A stretch of 64,000 bases of DNA from Methanosarcina siciliae T4/M (lineage in GTDB: Archaea; Halobacteriota; Methanosarcinia; Methanosarcinales; Methanosarcinaceae), in contig NZ_CP009506.1 in assembly GCF_000970085.1 (NCBI RefSeq), positions 1,674,001 to 1,738,000 on the forward strand. The letters run 5' to 3'. The position numbers and the translations under genes are program-made. Under the pieces are notes generated by a model. The model was not told the origin of the DNA. It saw only the letters and a list, made by a program, of their open reading frames with translations, and ran no database searches. This document shows positions 1-7,094 of this stretch, piece after piece; the stretch's first letter is position 1, and each line of letters begins with the position of its first letter.

Positions 1-130
1 TTTTGCCTTTTCCAAGCTCGTACCGGTAGACGTCTACTCCGCTGACTCTTTCCTTCTTAGGACTTTTTGGAGCCAGAATCGCAGCTATCCTCCTTGCTGC
101 TATATTTTTTTCCGTTACGATAAGGTGCAT
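1..130 (-). CDS. topA: DNA topoisomerase I, N-terminal part (runs off the left edge)
   Basis: Reading leftwards from the ATG at 130 gives 43 codons starting MHLIVTEKNIAARRIAAILA, which continue past the window edge. This is the typical first strand of the Toprim domain of archaeal type IA topoisomerases, which relax negatively supercoiled DNA through a tyrosine intermediate. The Glu of the V-T-E-K motif would be the Toprim catalytic glutamate. Only this start is visible, so the tyrosine and zinc-finger regions cannot be checked. The identification rests on a short but characteristic stretch. The frame is too short to appear in a length-filtered gene list. Confidence 0.75.
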   Translation of the reverse strand, partial: MHLIVTEKNIAARRIAAILAPKSPKKERVSGVDVYRYELGKGK

Positions 131-417
131 TTAAAACTCCGGTATAACTTTTCTTACATTTTATGGAGGAATACTGGCGTACCCCTAAACTCCTGCCAGT
201 CTGTATCGAAGCCTGCCTCCTAATTCTTGAAGTTTCCTTTTCTGATATAAATTTATGGATCAAATCCCAGAATATTCTGCTATCCTGAACTTTAATCGGT
301 TCGGATATTCCTGATTTTTCTTTATTTACCTATTTTTCCCTTTTTCCAGACTCCGCGTCATTCACAATTTTTCGTGATTTTTTCATAATGTTTTCCCGTA
401 TCTCTCTATTTTTTCTC
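131..417. other. Intergenic region upstream of topA
   Basis: About 290 bases separate the divergently placed topA start from the end of the SLOG protein. The stretch is pyrimidine-rich on the plus strand and probably contains the topA promoter. A 68-codon minus-strand frame crosses it but has no recognisable domain and overlaps the topA start, so it was not called. Confidence 0.4.
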
Positions 418-915
418 TCAATTTTTCTCCCTATTTTTTTTATTTTTCCTTTCTTCAATAAGCCTGAAAACGAGTTCCACAGCCTCCAACGGGTTTTTTG
501 CTCTCTCCGTACCTTCTATTTTCCATTTTGACTCCAGCAACACCACAGGCTTTCCCATCTTAAGGCCGAGAGCTATTTCCGAAAGGGTCCCATACTCCCC
601 GTCAACCGCGATCAGAGCATCTGAGGACTGGGCTATAAGAGCGTTTCTGGCATGTCCCATTCCGCTGAGCACGGCTACATCTATCCAGGGATTTGCCTCC
701 TCTCGCAGGGTTCCTGGCAGAATACCTATGGTTATCCCACCTGCGAGTTTTGCTCCCTTCGCTGCTGCTTCCATTACTCCCCCCAGGCCTCCGCAGAGCA
801 GGCCAGCTCTTTTTTTTGCAATCTCTCGTCCCACAGCTTCCGCAAGCGCTCCGGTCTCCCTGCTGCAGGTACCGGCTCCTATTACCCCGATTTGAGTCCT
901 TACTGGCGTTTTCAC
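418..915 (-). CDS. TIGR00725-type SLOG/LOG-fold protein
   Basis: This 165-residue protein has the Rossmann-like SLOG fold, related to lysine-decarboxylase-like LOG proteins and DprA. An early G-V-I-G-A-G loop is followed by a glycine-rich G-G-L-G-G-V-M-E nucleotide-binding segment near residue 43 and a G-T-L-S-E-I segment near residue 108 that matches the PGGxGTxxE region of the superfamily. The start is a GTG at 915, preceded by a strong AGGAGGGAG ribosome-binding site about 7 bases upstream. The C-terminus is a charged Lys/Glu/Asn tail. The substrate is unknown; the fold binds nucleotides or nucleotide-derived ligands. The tsr3 gene lies 61 bases upstream on the same strand. Confidence 0.75.
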   Translation of the reverse strand: MKTPVRTQIGVIGAGTCSRETGALAEAVGREIAKKRAGLLCGGLGGVMEAAAKGAKLAGGITIGILPGTLREEANPWIDVAVLSGMGHARNALIAQSSDALIAVDGEYGTLSEIALGLKMGKPVVLLESKWKIEGTERAKNPLEAVELVFRLIEERKNKKNREKN

Positions 916-976
916 TGTGTACTCCCTCCTGTTTTACTGTACTTTCTCTTTTCTCCAAATAGAGCTGCTTTCAGAT

Positions 977-1501
977 TCAGATATAGTGGCTCTGGATTTC
1001 CACAATCTCGGCGCTGTTTTTTGCAGTTGCGTATTCGTCAAGGGGCTCTTTGTTCAACTCTAGAAAACTGTGCCCCCAGTTAAACTTGGACATGATTTTT
1101 TCGCCCTGCTCCTTGTAACCTAAAATATACAGAGCTGCTGCAAAAGCCTCTGCAGAGTTAAGTTTGAAGGGCCTTCCGAAGTTCACCGGATTGCCTGCAA
1201 GCATGTAAGGTAGAGCCCTATGTTCCAGGTTCAGCTTTTCCAGTTCCGGAAATACCCTTTCCACTTCTTCCCAGGAGCAGTCAAGCACTATAATTCCCTT
1301 CTTCGGGTCATCAGCTGGCGAAAGAGCCTGTTCTGCCATCGGGTCAAGCAAAATCGCGGATCTGGGCAGCCTTGAAATCTTATCGTAAAGGCGGGCAAGC
1401 TCAAAACGCGCCATTTTTCTTCCTGTGCACTTCTTCGGGTCGCATTGCCCGGCGTGATAGATATAAAGGGGGACGTCACGGCTCTTTGTCGGATTCATCA
1501 T
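977..1501 (-). CDS. tsr3: 16S rRNA aminocarboxypropyltransferase Tsr3
   Basis: This 174-residue protein matches the Tsr3 (formerly DUF367) family. The family transfers the aminocarboxypropyl group of S-adenosylmethionine to a hypermodified uridine in small-subunit rRNA. Visible hallmarks are the N-terminal C-D-P-K-K-C-T-G segment near residue 20, the I-V-L-D-C-S-W strand near residue 71, the R-A-L-P-Y-M-L-A-G-N-P-V-N-F-G block near residue 95 and the S-x-A-E-A substrate region. The length fits archaeal members. Two adjacent ATGs (1501 and 1498) are possible starts, both behind an AGAGG site. It probably shares a transcript with the downstream SLOG gene. Confidence 0.9.
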   Translation of the reverse strand: MMNPTKSRDVPLYIYHAGQCDPKKCTGRKMARFELARLYDKISRLPRSAILLDPMAEQALSPADDPKKGIIVLDCSWEEVERVFPELEKLNLEHRALPYMLAGNPVNFGRPFKLNSAEAFAAALYILGYKEQGEKIMSKFNWGHSFLELNKEPLDEYATAKNSAEIVEIQSHYI

Positions 1502-2442
1502 TGATCCTCTGGGATGAGGGACTTATATGTTTTACGTCTTTATTTTTGATTTTTCCTTTAGCTGAGGGGTAGTTCACACCTCTCACTGTTTTACTTCCTT
1601 ACTTAAACTAAATATTATATATTTTTGGCTGTGAAGTACAATTTTCGTGTTTCCTTATATTCCAAACAGGTTTCAAGCCGGTATGTGCGGGTATCATCCC
1701 GGAATCCAGGTCTAATTGTTTTTTTCTTAAACGCCTGAGCCTTTTTTTATGAATTCTCTTATCTGTACAACTTATTCGTTAAACCATTCGTTAAACCACG
1801 CCGTTTTTCAGGTTTCTTCCATCTCTTTTTCTTTCTCTCTAAGTCTTCCATTTTTCCTTTTTTGAAGGACTTCCCTGCAAGCTGACAGAATTTCAGATAA
1901 AAGAATCTCTTTTGAGAATTAATAATAAGTTATTTTATATCTTATAATTTGTATATAAACAATTATATCATTGCTTCATTATCAGGGGAATATGGAGGAG
2001 GGTAAATCTTGATGCTGAAATTGATCTTGAAATTAACACTGAAATTAAGATCCCGGCAGAAGCCTGTCTCCATATGCTGCAGTGATAGATAATAATTTAT
2101 TTCAGCCTGCATCATGTCGGGGCTTTCAATGATTGAAAAGATGCACTTGATCAGAACCTTCACAATTAGGTCCTCGGATTAATTGAGGGTAAGCTGTACA
2201 GGCGTGAATCTCATCAATGAACTGCCCGGAAAGAAGAAACGCTCTTCTTTGTGGAGGGGGAAGGCTAGAGGGGGAAGGCTATCTTCTCTTTGGTCCTGGC
2301 TGATTCCTGAGTGTGCCAAAAATTCTCCGGAAACTGGAAAACTCTGCTCAGGATTATGATGTCTCTTTAGCTGTGCTTATACCTGTATTCCGTTAATGGA
2401 AAAGTCCTGGTTGAGCACTAAAAAATCAGGGAGATGGATTAT
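1502..2442. other. Long AT-rich intergenic region
   Basis: About 940 bases lie between tsr3 and the HdeD-like gene, which are transcribed away from each other. Near 1606-1624 there is an AT-rich TATA-like stretch that could be the tsr3 promoter on the minus strand. A 12-base direct repeat (ttcgttaaacca) occurs twice around 1768-1796, and a short agggggaaggctag repeat lies near 2260. A 66-codon minus-strand frame at 1963-2163 has no recognisable domain. No RNA gene was recognised. Confidence 0.35.
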
Positions 2443-3012
2443 ATGGAACAACCAGCTGAAGTTATCAAACAACCAGTTGATGCTAAAAGTAAGGCAGAGT
2501 ATGAAATTCTGGGAGCCCCCTGGTGGGCGGTTCTTCTGGAAGGCGTTATAGCTATTATTATTGGCTTATTTTTGGTATACAGACCTGCAGTAACCACTGT
2601 CTTTCTCTTACAGATCCTGGGTATTTTCTGGGTGGCGGGGGGAATTCTTTCCGTTATAAGCGCATTGATTTTCTCGGGAAACAGGTTATGGAAACTGCTT
2701 TCAGGTATTTTGAGTATTATTGCAGGAATCGTTATACTGATGTACCCTCTTATCAGCCCTTTCATAGTTCTCACACTCTTTATTATTTTCATAGGGGCAT
2801 GGGCTATTGTCACCGGAGCTATGAAACTTATCTGGGGACTTAAAGGAGGGGGGTGGGGGATGGGAATCCTTGGGGTTCTTACCATAATCCTCGGTATACT
2901 CCTGCTGACCAATTCTCTTGCAGGAGCCTTGCTTCTTCCGTGGGTATTCGGCTTTTTCCTTATTATCGGGGGAATCGGGGGAGTCATCGGAGGACTGAAA
3001 ATGCGAACCTGA
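2443..3012 (+). CDS. HdeD-family (DUF308) membrane protein
   Basis: The product is about 189 residues with six hydrophobic helices arranged in pairs, as in the HdeD acid-resistance membrane protein family. After a short polar N-terminus, helices follow near residues 28-45, 50-70, 78-95, 100-122, 133-150 and 155-180, with family-like A-x-x-I-I-x-G and G-x-W-x-I-x-x-G segments. HdeD proteins are linked to acid or stress tolerance, but the mechanism is not established. An ATG also exists at 2434, but the AGGGAG site ends only one base before it. The ATG at 2443 has normal spacing (9 bases) and is preferred. The 3' end of this gene is repeated as a decayed copy at 3499-3604. Confidence 0.8.
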   Translation: MEQPAEVIKQPVDAKSKAEYEILGAPWWAVLLEGVIAIIIGLFLVYRPAVTTVFLLQILGIFWVAGGILSVISALIFSGNRLWKLLSGILSIIAGIVILMYPLISPFIVLTLFIIFIGAWAIVTGAMKLIWGLKGGGWGMGILGVLTIILGILLLTNSLAGALLLPWVFGFFLIIGGIGGVIGGLKMRT

Positions 3013-3066
3013 AGAAGAGTTTTTTTCGAGATAATAATATGAAAACAAAAATAAGGAGATAAAAAT

Positions 3067-3447
3067 ATGGACAGACCTATTGGTGTTACTATTCTGGGCC
3101 TTCTGGCTGTACTACTGGCAATTTTAAACGGTATTGCAACGCTTCGTTTTCTTGGATTTCTTCCCTTTATCGGGCCTCTGGACATCCGCACTTTCAACCT
3201 CTGGTATGCCCTTTTGTACGGTTTGCTGACCTATATCTGGGCGTGGGTGGCCAAAATGCTCTGGGAGGTAAATCCGCAGGGCTGGATGTTTATGGCTATT
3301 ATCGCGGTATTTAATCTGTGCCTGGCTTTTGTGGTGCTGGTTACAGGCGGTTCATGGTATGACGTTAACCTTTCGGTAATTGTTAACGCCCTTATCCTCA
3401 TCTATGTTATGCTGCCTGGGGTGAGAGAGGCATTCGGGACAGATTAA
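3067..3447 (+). CDS. Small four-helix membrane protein, copy 1
   Basis: The product has 126 residues and four predicted membrane helices (about 5-35, 47-65, 78-97 and 103-120). A conserved polar stretch G-P-L-D-I-R-T-F-N-L-W-Y sits before helix 2 and G-G-S-W-Y-D-V-N between helices 3 and 4. It resembles uncharacterised archaeal membrane proteins; no enzymatic motif is visible. A clear AAGGAG site precedes the ATG by about 8 bases. It follows the HdeD-like gene by 54 bases and is probably cotranscribed with it. A close paralogue lies at 3644-4024 and arose by tandem duplication. Confidence 0.65.
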   Translation: MDRPIGVTILGLLAVLLAILNGIATLRFLGFLPFIGPLDIRTFNLWYALLYGLLTYIWAWVAKMLWEVNPQGWMFMAIIAVFNLCLAFVVLVTGGSWYDVNLSVIVNALILIYVMLPGVREAFGTD

Positions 3448-3498
3448 ACCAGGATAGGGATTGGGAACTAATGTGATCCGATAATTCATTTTTGTTCC

Positions 3499-3604
3499 TG
3501 CCAGGCAACTCTCTAGCAGGAGCCTTTTTCTTCCCTTGGTATCTGCACCGTTCCTTATTCTCGGAATCGGGATAGCCATCGGAGGTCTAGATATGCGAAC
3601 CTGA
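3499..3604 (+). pseudogene. Duplicated and decayed 3' end of the HdeD-like gene
   Basis: The sequence from about 3499 to the TGA at 3604 repeats the last ~100 bases of the HdeD-like gene (2907-3012). It shares the caggagcc segment (2921 versus 3517), the ggaatcggg stretch and the final ATG-CGA-ACC-TGA. Small deletions break the frame. It is the left part of a tandem duplication that also copied the downstream membrane-protein gene. Confidence 0.75.
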
Positions 3605-3643
3605 TGAAGGAGTTTTTCGAGACAAAAATAAGGAGACAAAAAT

Positions 3644-4024
3644 ATGGACAGACCTATTGGTGTTACTATTCTGACCTTTGTAGCTGTACTGCTGGCGTTT
3701 ATAAACGGTATTGCAATGCTTCGTTTTCTTGGATTTCTTCCCTTTCTCGGGTCTCTGGACATCCGTACTTTTAACCTCTGGTATGCCCTATTGTACGGCC
3801 TGCTCGCCTATATCTGGGCATGGGTAGCTCAGATGCTCTGGCAGGTGGACCCGCAAGCATGGCTCTTCCTGGCTGTCATTTCAGTTTTCAATCTGTGTCT
3901 GGCTTTTGTGGTGCTGGTTACCGGAGGTTCATGGTATGACGTTAACCTGTCAGTCATTGTTAACGCCCTTGTTCTTATCTACATAATGCTACCCGGGGTG
4001 AGAGGAGCATTCGGAAGAGATTAA
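3644..4024 (+). CDS. Small four-helix membrane protein, copy 2
   Basis: This 126-residue protein is nearly identical in plan to the protein at 3067-3447. It starts with the same M-D-R-P-I-G-V-T-I-L segment, has the same four helices and ends with the same L-P-G-V-R motif. Differences are mostly conservative. The ribosome-binding site (aataaggaga) is duplicated with it. The offset between copies is 577 bases at the gene start and 596 bases in the upstream HdeD remnant, so 19 bases were lost in the linker. Both copies stayed open, which suggests both are functional. Function unknown. Confidence 0.65.
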   Translation: MDRPIGVTILTFVAVLLAFINGIAMLRFLGFLPFLGSLDIRTFNLWYALLYGLLAYIWAWVAQMLWQVDPQAWLFLAVISVFNLCLAFVVLVTGGSWYDVNLSVIVNALVLIYIMLPGVRGAFGRD

Positions 4025-4151
4025 GGAGTGGAGATGAAGGCAGGAGTGGAGAGAAGGTAGGAGTGGAGAGAAGGTAGGAGTGGAGATGAAAGCAGGAGTG
4101 GAGATGAAGACAGGAGTGGAGAGAAGGTAGGAGTGGAGATGAAGGCAGGAG
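4025..4151 (+). repeat. Tandem repeat, 17-18 bp unit, about seven copies
   Basis: Seven head-to-tail copies of ggagtggagatgaaggca (18 bp) or its 17-bp variant ggagtggagagaaggta follow the stop codon of the second membrane-protein gene directly. A partial eighth unit ends the array. There are no spacers, so it is not a CRISPR. The unit lies between two genes and may vary in copy number between strains. Confidence 0.9.
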
Positions 4152-4279
4152 ATTAAAAAAGGTTCCTGACCTTTTCTGCTCCCACTTTATTGTCCGGAGA
4201 AACAACTGACCTGTAAGCAGGAGGGGAGCTTCTATGCCGCAGGTGTTTACTTTTACCCTAACTCATAGGAGGTGGTAAC

Positions 4280-5881
4280 ATGGAGAGAAAGACCGTACTT
4301 GTTGCGCTCGTGCTTGCAATGTTTGTGCTTGTTATTGATACCACAATCATGAACGTCTCGATTTCAGCACTTATCAGCGACTTCAATACGAACGTGACCA
4401 CCGTCCAGGGCGCTATTACCCTGTATGCACTTGTTATGGCATCCTTTATGATTACAGGGGGAAAGATCGGAGATATTGTTGGGAGAAAACGGGCATTCAG
4501 GCTCGGACTGGTAATATATGGGGTGGGTTCGCTCCTGACGGCGATCAGCCCGACAATAGGTGTACTGTTTGTGGGCTGGTCAATCCTTGAAGGGCTTGGG
4601 GCAACCCTGGTCATGCCTGCCATCCAGACTCTCGTGACTTCAAACTATGAAGGGGAGGATCGTGCCATTGCTTACGGGATTATTGGGGGAGTCGTTGCAA
4701 GCGGAATCGCTCTCGGGCCTATAATAGGAGGCTGGCTCACTACTGCATACACATGGCGGCTTGCCTTTGCCGGAGAGGTGGTGATAGTGATCATTGTCCT
4801 GGCGTTAAGCCGCTTTATCCTGGATGCACCTCTCAAGGCCGGAGAAGAACCGAAGCTGGATGTAATCGGGTCCATTCTTTCCGCGCTGGGAATGGGGCTT
4901 ATAGTTTTTGGGATATTGATGGCAGGGACCTACGGCTGGTGGACTGCACGCCAGACTTTCTCAATCGCAGGGATTGAAATTTCCCCGTTCGGTCTTTCCC
5001 CTACTCCCGTTTTCATTGCAGCAGGAGCCATTATCCTGCTGGGTTTTGCCGCCTGGGAACGCCATCTCATTAGCAGCGGAGGAATGCCGCTGGTAAGGCT
5101 CGACGTACTCAGAGACAGCAGGGTCACATCGGGAATTCTCACCCAGATGGTCCAGACCCTCCTTTTCGGAGGTTTCCTGTTCAGCATGGCTCTCTTCCTT
5201 CAGATTGTCCTGGGCTTAAATGCGATGCAGACCGGCTTTGTCTACCTGCCTCTTTCCATACCGCTTTTGATCGCCTCGCTAACGGCATCCCGGCTCTCCA
5301 TCTTCATTGCTTCGAAGCGCATCATCCAGGCAGGACTGGTCATACTTCTTGCAGGGCTTTTCCTGGCTATCGCAACCATTGACGTAGAGGTAAGGGGACT
5401 TGGCCTTATGACCGGCTTCGCCCTGATAGGTATAGGCGGGGGGCTTATAGCATCCCAGGTGATGAACCTTGTGCTTTCCCAGGTAACTCCCGAAAGAACA
5501 AGCGAGACGGCTGCCCTGATGGGCACTTCCCAGAACCTTGGCATGGCCATCGGGACTGCGCTTATGGGCTCTCTCCTGGTTGCAGGCCTGGCAGTAGGAG
5601 CCATTACCTTGATCGATGACAGTACTACAATTCCGGAGGACCTCAAACCTGACCTGATATCTGCAGTAGAAGAGAATGTACAATTCTTGAGCGATGAGGA
5701 ACTTCAGGCCGCTCTGGAGGGTGTCCCTCCCGACCTTACAGAGGAAATCCTGAAGATCAACGAAATCGCCCGTATTAAGGGGATAAGAACTTCCCTCCTG
5801 GGACTGGTGATCATTACAATATTCGGCATAATTGTCTCGGTCTTCCTGCCGCCTGAAATCCTGGTCTCTAAAAAAGAATGA
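4280..5881 (+). CDS. MFS drug transporter, DHA2-type with 14 helices
   Basis: This 533-residue membrane protein matches the 14-helix DHA2 branch of the major facilitator superfamily, proton-driven exporters of drugs and other small molecules. Helix 1 carries the D-T-T-I-M-N-V family motif near residue 20. The conserved G-K-I-G-D-I-V-G-R-K-R loop between helices 2 and 3 (motif A) lies near residue 60, and a G-x-x-x-G-P-I-I-G-G-W-L segment (motif C) near residue 145. A soluble stretch near residues 445-485 precedes the last helix. The ATG has a near-perfect GGAGGTGG site 7 bases upstream. Substrate cannot be told from sequence. Confidence 0.9.
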   Translation: MERKTVLVALVLAMFVLVIDTTIMNVSISALISDFNTNVTTVQGAITLYALVMASFMITGGKIGDIVGRKRAFRLGLVIYGVGSLLTAISPTIGVLFVGWSILEGLGATLVMPAIQTLVTSNYEGEDRAIAYGIIGGVVASGIALGPIIGGWLTTAYTWRLAFAGEVVIVIIVLALSRFILDAPLKAGEEPKLDVIGSILSALGMGLIVFGILMAGTYGWWTARQTFSIAGIEISPFGLSPTPVFIAAGAIILLGFAAWERHLISSGGMPLVRLDVLRDSRVTSGILTQMVQTLLFGGFLFSMALFLQIVLGLNAMQTGFVYLPLSIPLLIASLTASRLSIFIASKRIIQAGLVILLAGLFLAIATIDVEVRGLGLMTGFALIGIGGGLIASQVMNLVLSQVTPERTSETAALMGTSQNLGMAIGTALMGSLLVAGLAVGAITLIDDSTTIPEDLKPDLISAVEENVQFLSDEELQAALEGVPPDLTEEILKINEIARIKGIRTSLLGLVIITIFGIIVSVFLPPEILVSKKE

Positions 5882-5962
5882 ATCCTCAAACACACCCAGT
5901 AAGCTTCGGAAGTTCGACAGGTCCTGAACATTCAATACAAGGAATATACAGGGAATCAAACT

Positions 5963-7015
5963 ATGGCAAACAGAACTGAAGATATGGAAACCAGAATTGA
6001 AGATGTGGAAGCCAGAATTGAAGCATTGATGGAATTCATGAGGGTCCCGCCCGGCAGGAAGATCAACCTGAGGAAGGACTATGATCCCGGTTTCACCGGC
6101 AGGTGGCTGAAGAAGGCAGAGGCAAAAGAGACCCTTGCAAGAGGCATCCAGATGCTTGCTGAGATGCAGGACAAGCTCTGGGCCCAGAACCAGTATGCTC
6201 TGCTTATGGTCCTTCAGGCTCTCGATGCAGCCGGCAAGGATGGTACTATCAAGCACGTCATGTCAGGGGTCAATCCGCAGGGAGTCGATGTCTACAGTTT
6301 CAAGGCGCCTTCCGGTGAGGAACGGGACCACGATTATCTGTGGCGGAACTTCAGGGCCCTGCCTGCTCGCGGGGACATCGGGATTTTCAACCGTTCCTAC
6401 TATGAAGAAGTCCTGGTTGTGCGCGTGCATCCCGAGATACTTGCCGGCCAGCAGCTCCCTCCCGCACTGAAGGACGAGGGTATCTGGAAGCGGCGCTTCG
6501 AAGAGATCAACAACTTCGAGAAGTATCTGGTCGACAATGGCATAATTGTCGTCAAGTTCTTTCTCTACGTGTCCAAAGAAGCCCAGAAGAAGCGTTTCCT
6601 GAAAAGGACCATGTTGCCTGAGAAAAACTGGAAGTTCTCTGCAGCTGACATAAAAGAGCGGGCCCATTGGGACGATTATCTCGATGCCTACGAAGACATG
6701 TTCAACCATACAAGTACTGAATGGGCACCCTGGTATATCGTGCCGGCCGATCATAAGTGGTTTACGCGGCTGGCCGTTGCAGCCGTACTATACAGCACTA
6801 TGAAGAAACTCAACCTTGCCTATCCGACAGTCAGTGAGCAGAAAAAACAGGCTCTTCTTGTGGCTAAGGAAGAGCTCGAAAACGAGGACGGAGGTAAGAA
6901 GGATAAAGCTGTCGTAAAGGCCAAAGCGAAGGCAGCCGCAAATAAAAAAGTTCCGGCTTCAGGCAGAGAGGGAACCAGGAACGAATCCAAAAAGAAAGGC
7001 AAGAAGAACAGGTAA
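5963..7015 (+). CDS. ppk2: Polyphosphate kinase 2 family protein
   Basis: This 350-residue protein matches PPK2, which transfers phosphate between polyphosphate and nucleotides in the cytoplasm. The Walker A region (D-A-A-G-K-D-G-T-I near residue 87), the following G-V-N-P-Q-G segment and the Walker B-type F-N-R-S-Y-Y-E-E-V segment near residue 142 are all present, as is the R-x-H-W-D-D-Y segment of the lid near residue 230. The N-terminus is a short acidic coiled region. The last ~60 residues form a Lys/Ala-rich tail not needed for the fold. Whether it favours ADP, AMP or GDP cannot be decided. It stands 80 bases before the P-type ATPase gene. Confidence 0.9.
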   Translation: MANRTEDMETRIEDVEARIEALMEFMRVPPGRKINLRKDYDPGFTGRWLKKAEAKETLARGIQMLAEMQDKLWAQNQYALLMVLQALDAAGKDGTIKHVMSGVNPQGVDVYSFKAPSGEERDHDYLWRNFRALPARGDIGIFNRSYYEEVLVVRVHPEILAGQQLPPALKDEGIWKRRFEEINNFEKYLVDNGIIVVKFFLYVSKEAQKKRFLKRTMLPEKNWKFSAADIKERAHWDDYLDAYEDMFNHTSTEWAPWYIVPADHKWFTRLAVAAVLYSTMKKLNLAYPTVSEQKKQALLVAKEELENEDGGKKDKAVVKAKAKAAANKKVPASGREGTRNESKKKGKKNR

Positions 7016-7094
7016 AACCACGCCCTAAAGCAGGACAACTCAAAACCTTAAGGCTTCAAAACCTCCACACTTTTCGAATTCAAGGAGAAGGAAC

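Noticed and set aside
57..263. 68-codon minus-strand frame at the left edge
   Set aside because: It overlaps the topA start in another frame; the topA reading matches a known protein start.
1963..2163. 66-codon minus-strand frame in the long gap after tsr3
   Set aside because: No ribosome-binding site, no recognisable domain and AT-driven composition.
2439..3197. 252-codon minus-strand frame opposite the HdeD-like gene
   Set aside because: Ile/Pro/Arg-rich translation without domain; the plus-strand genes have ribosome-binding sites and helix patterns.
4025..4151. Repeat array considered as a CRISPR
   Set aside because: Units are 17-18 bp without spacers and no cas genes are present. The arrays at 28248, 30074 and 54093 were rejected for the same reason.
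5279..6256. 325-codon minus-strand frame opposite the MFS and PPK2 genes
   Set aside because: It is antisense to two well-supported genes and has low-complexity, Cys/His/Ser-rich composition typical of a shadow frame.
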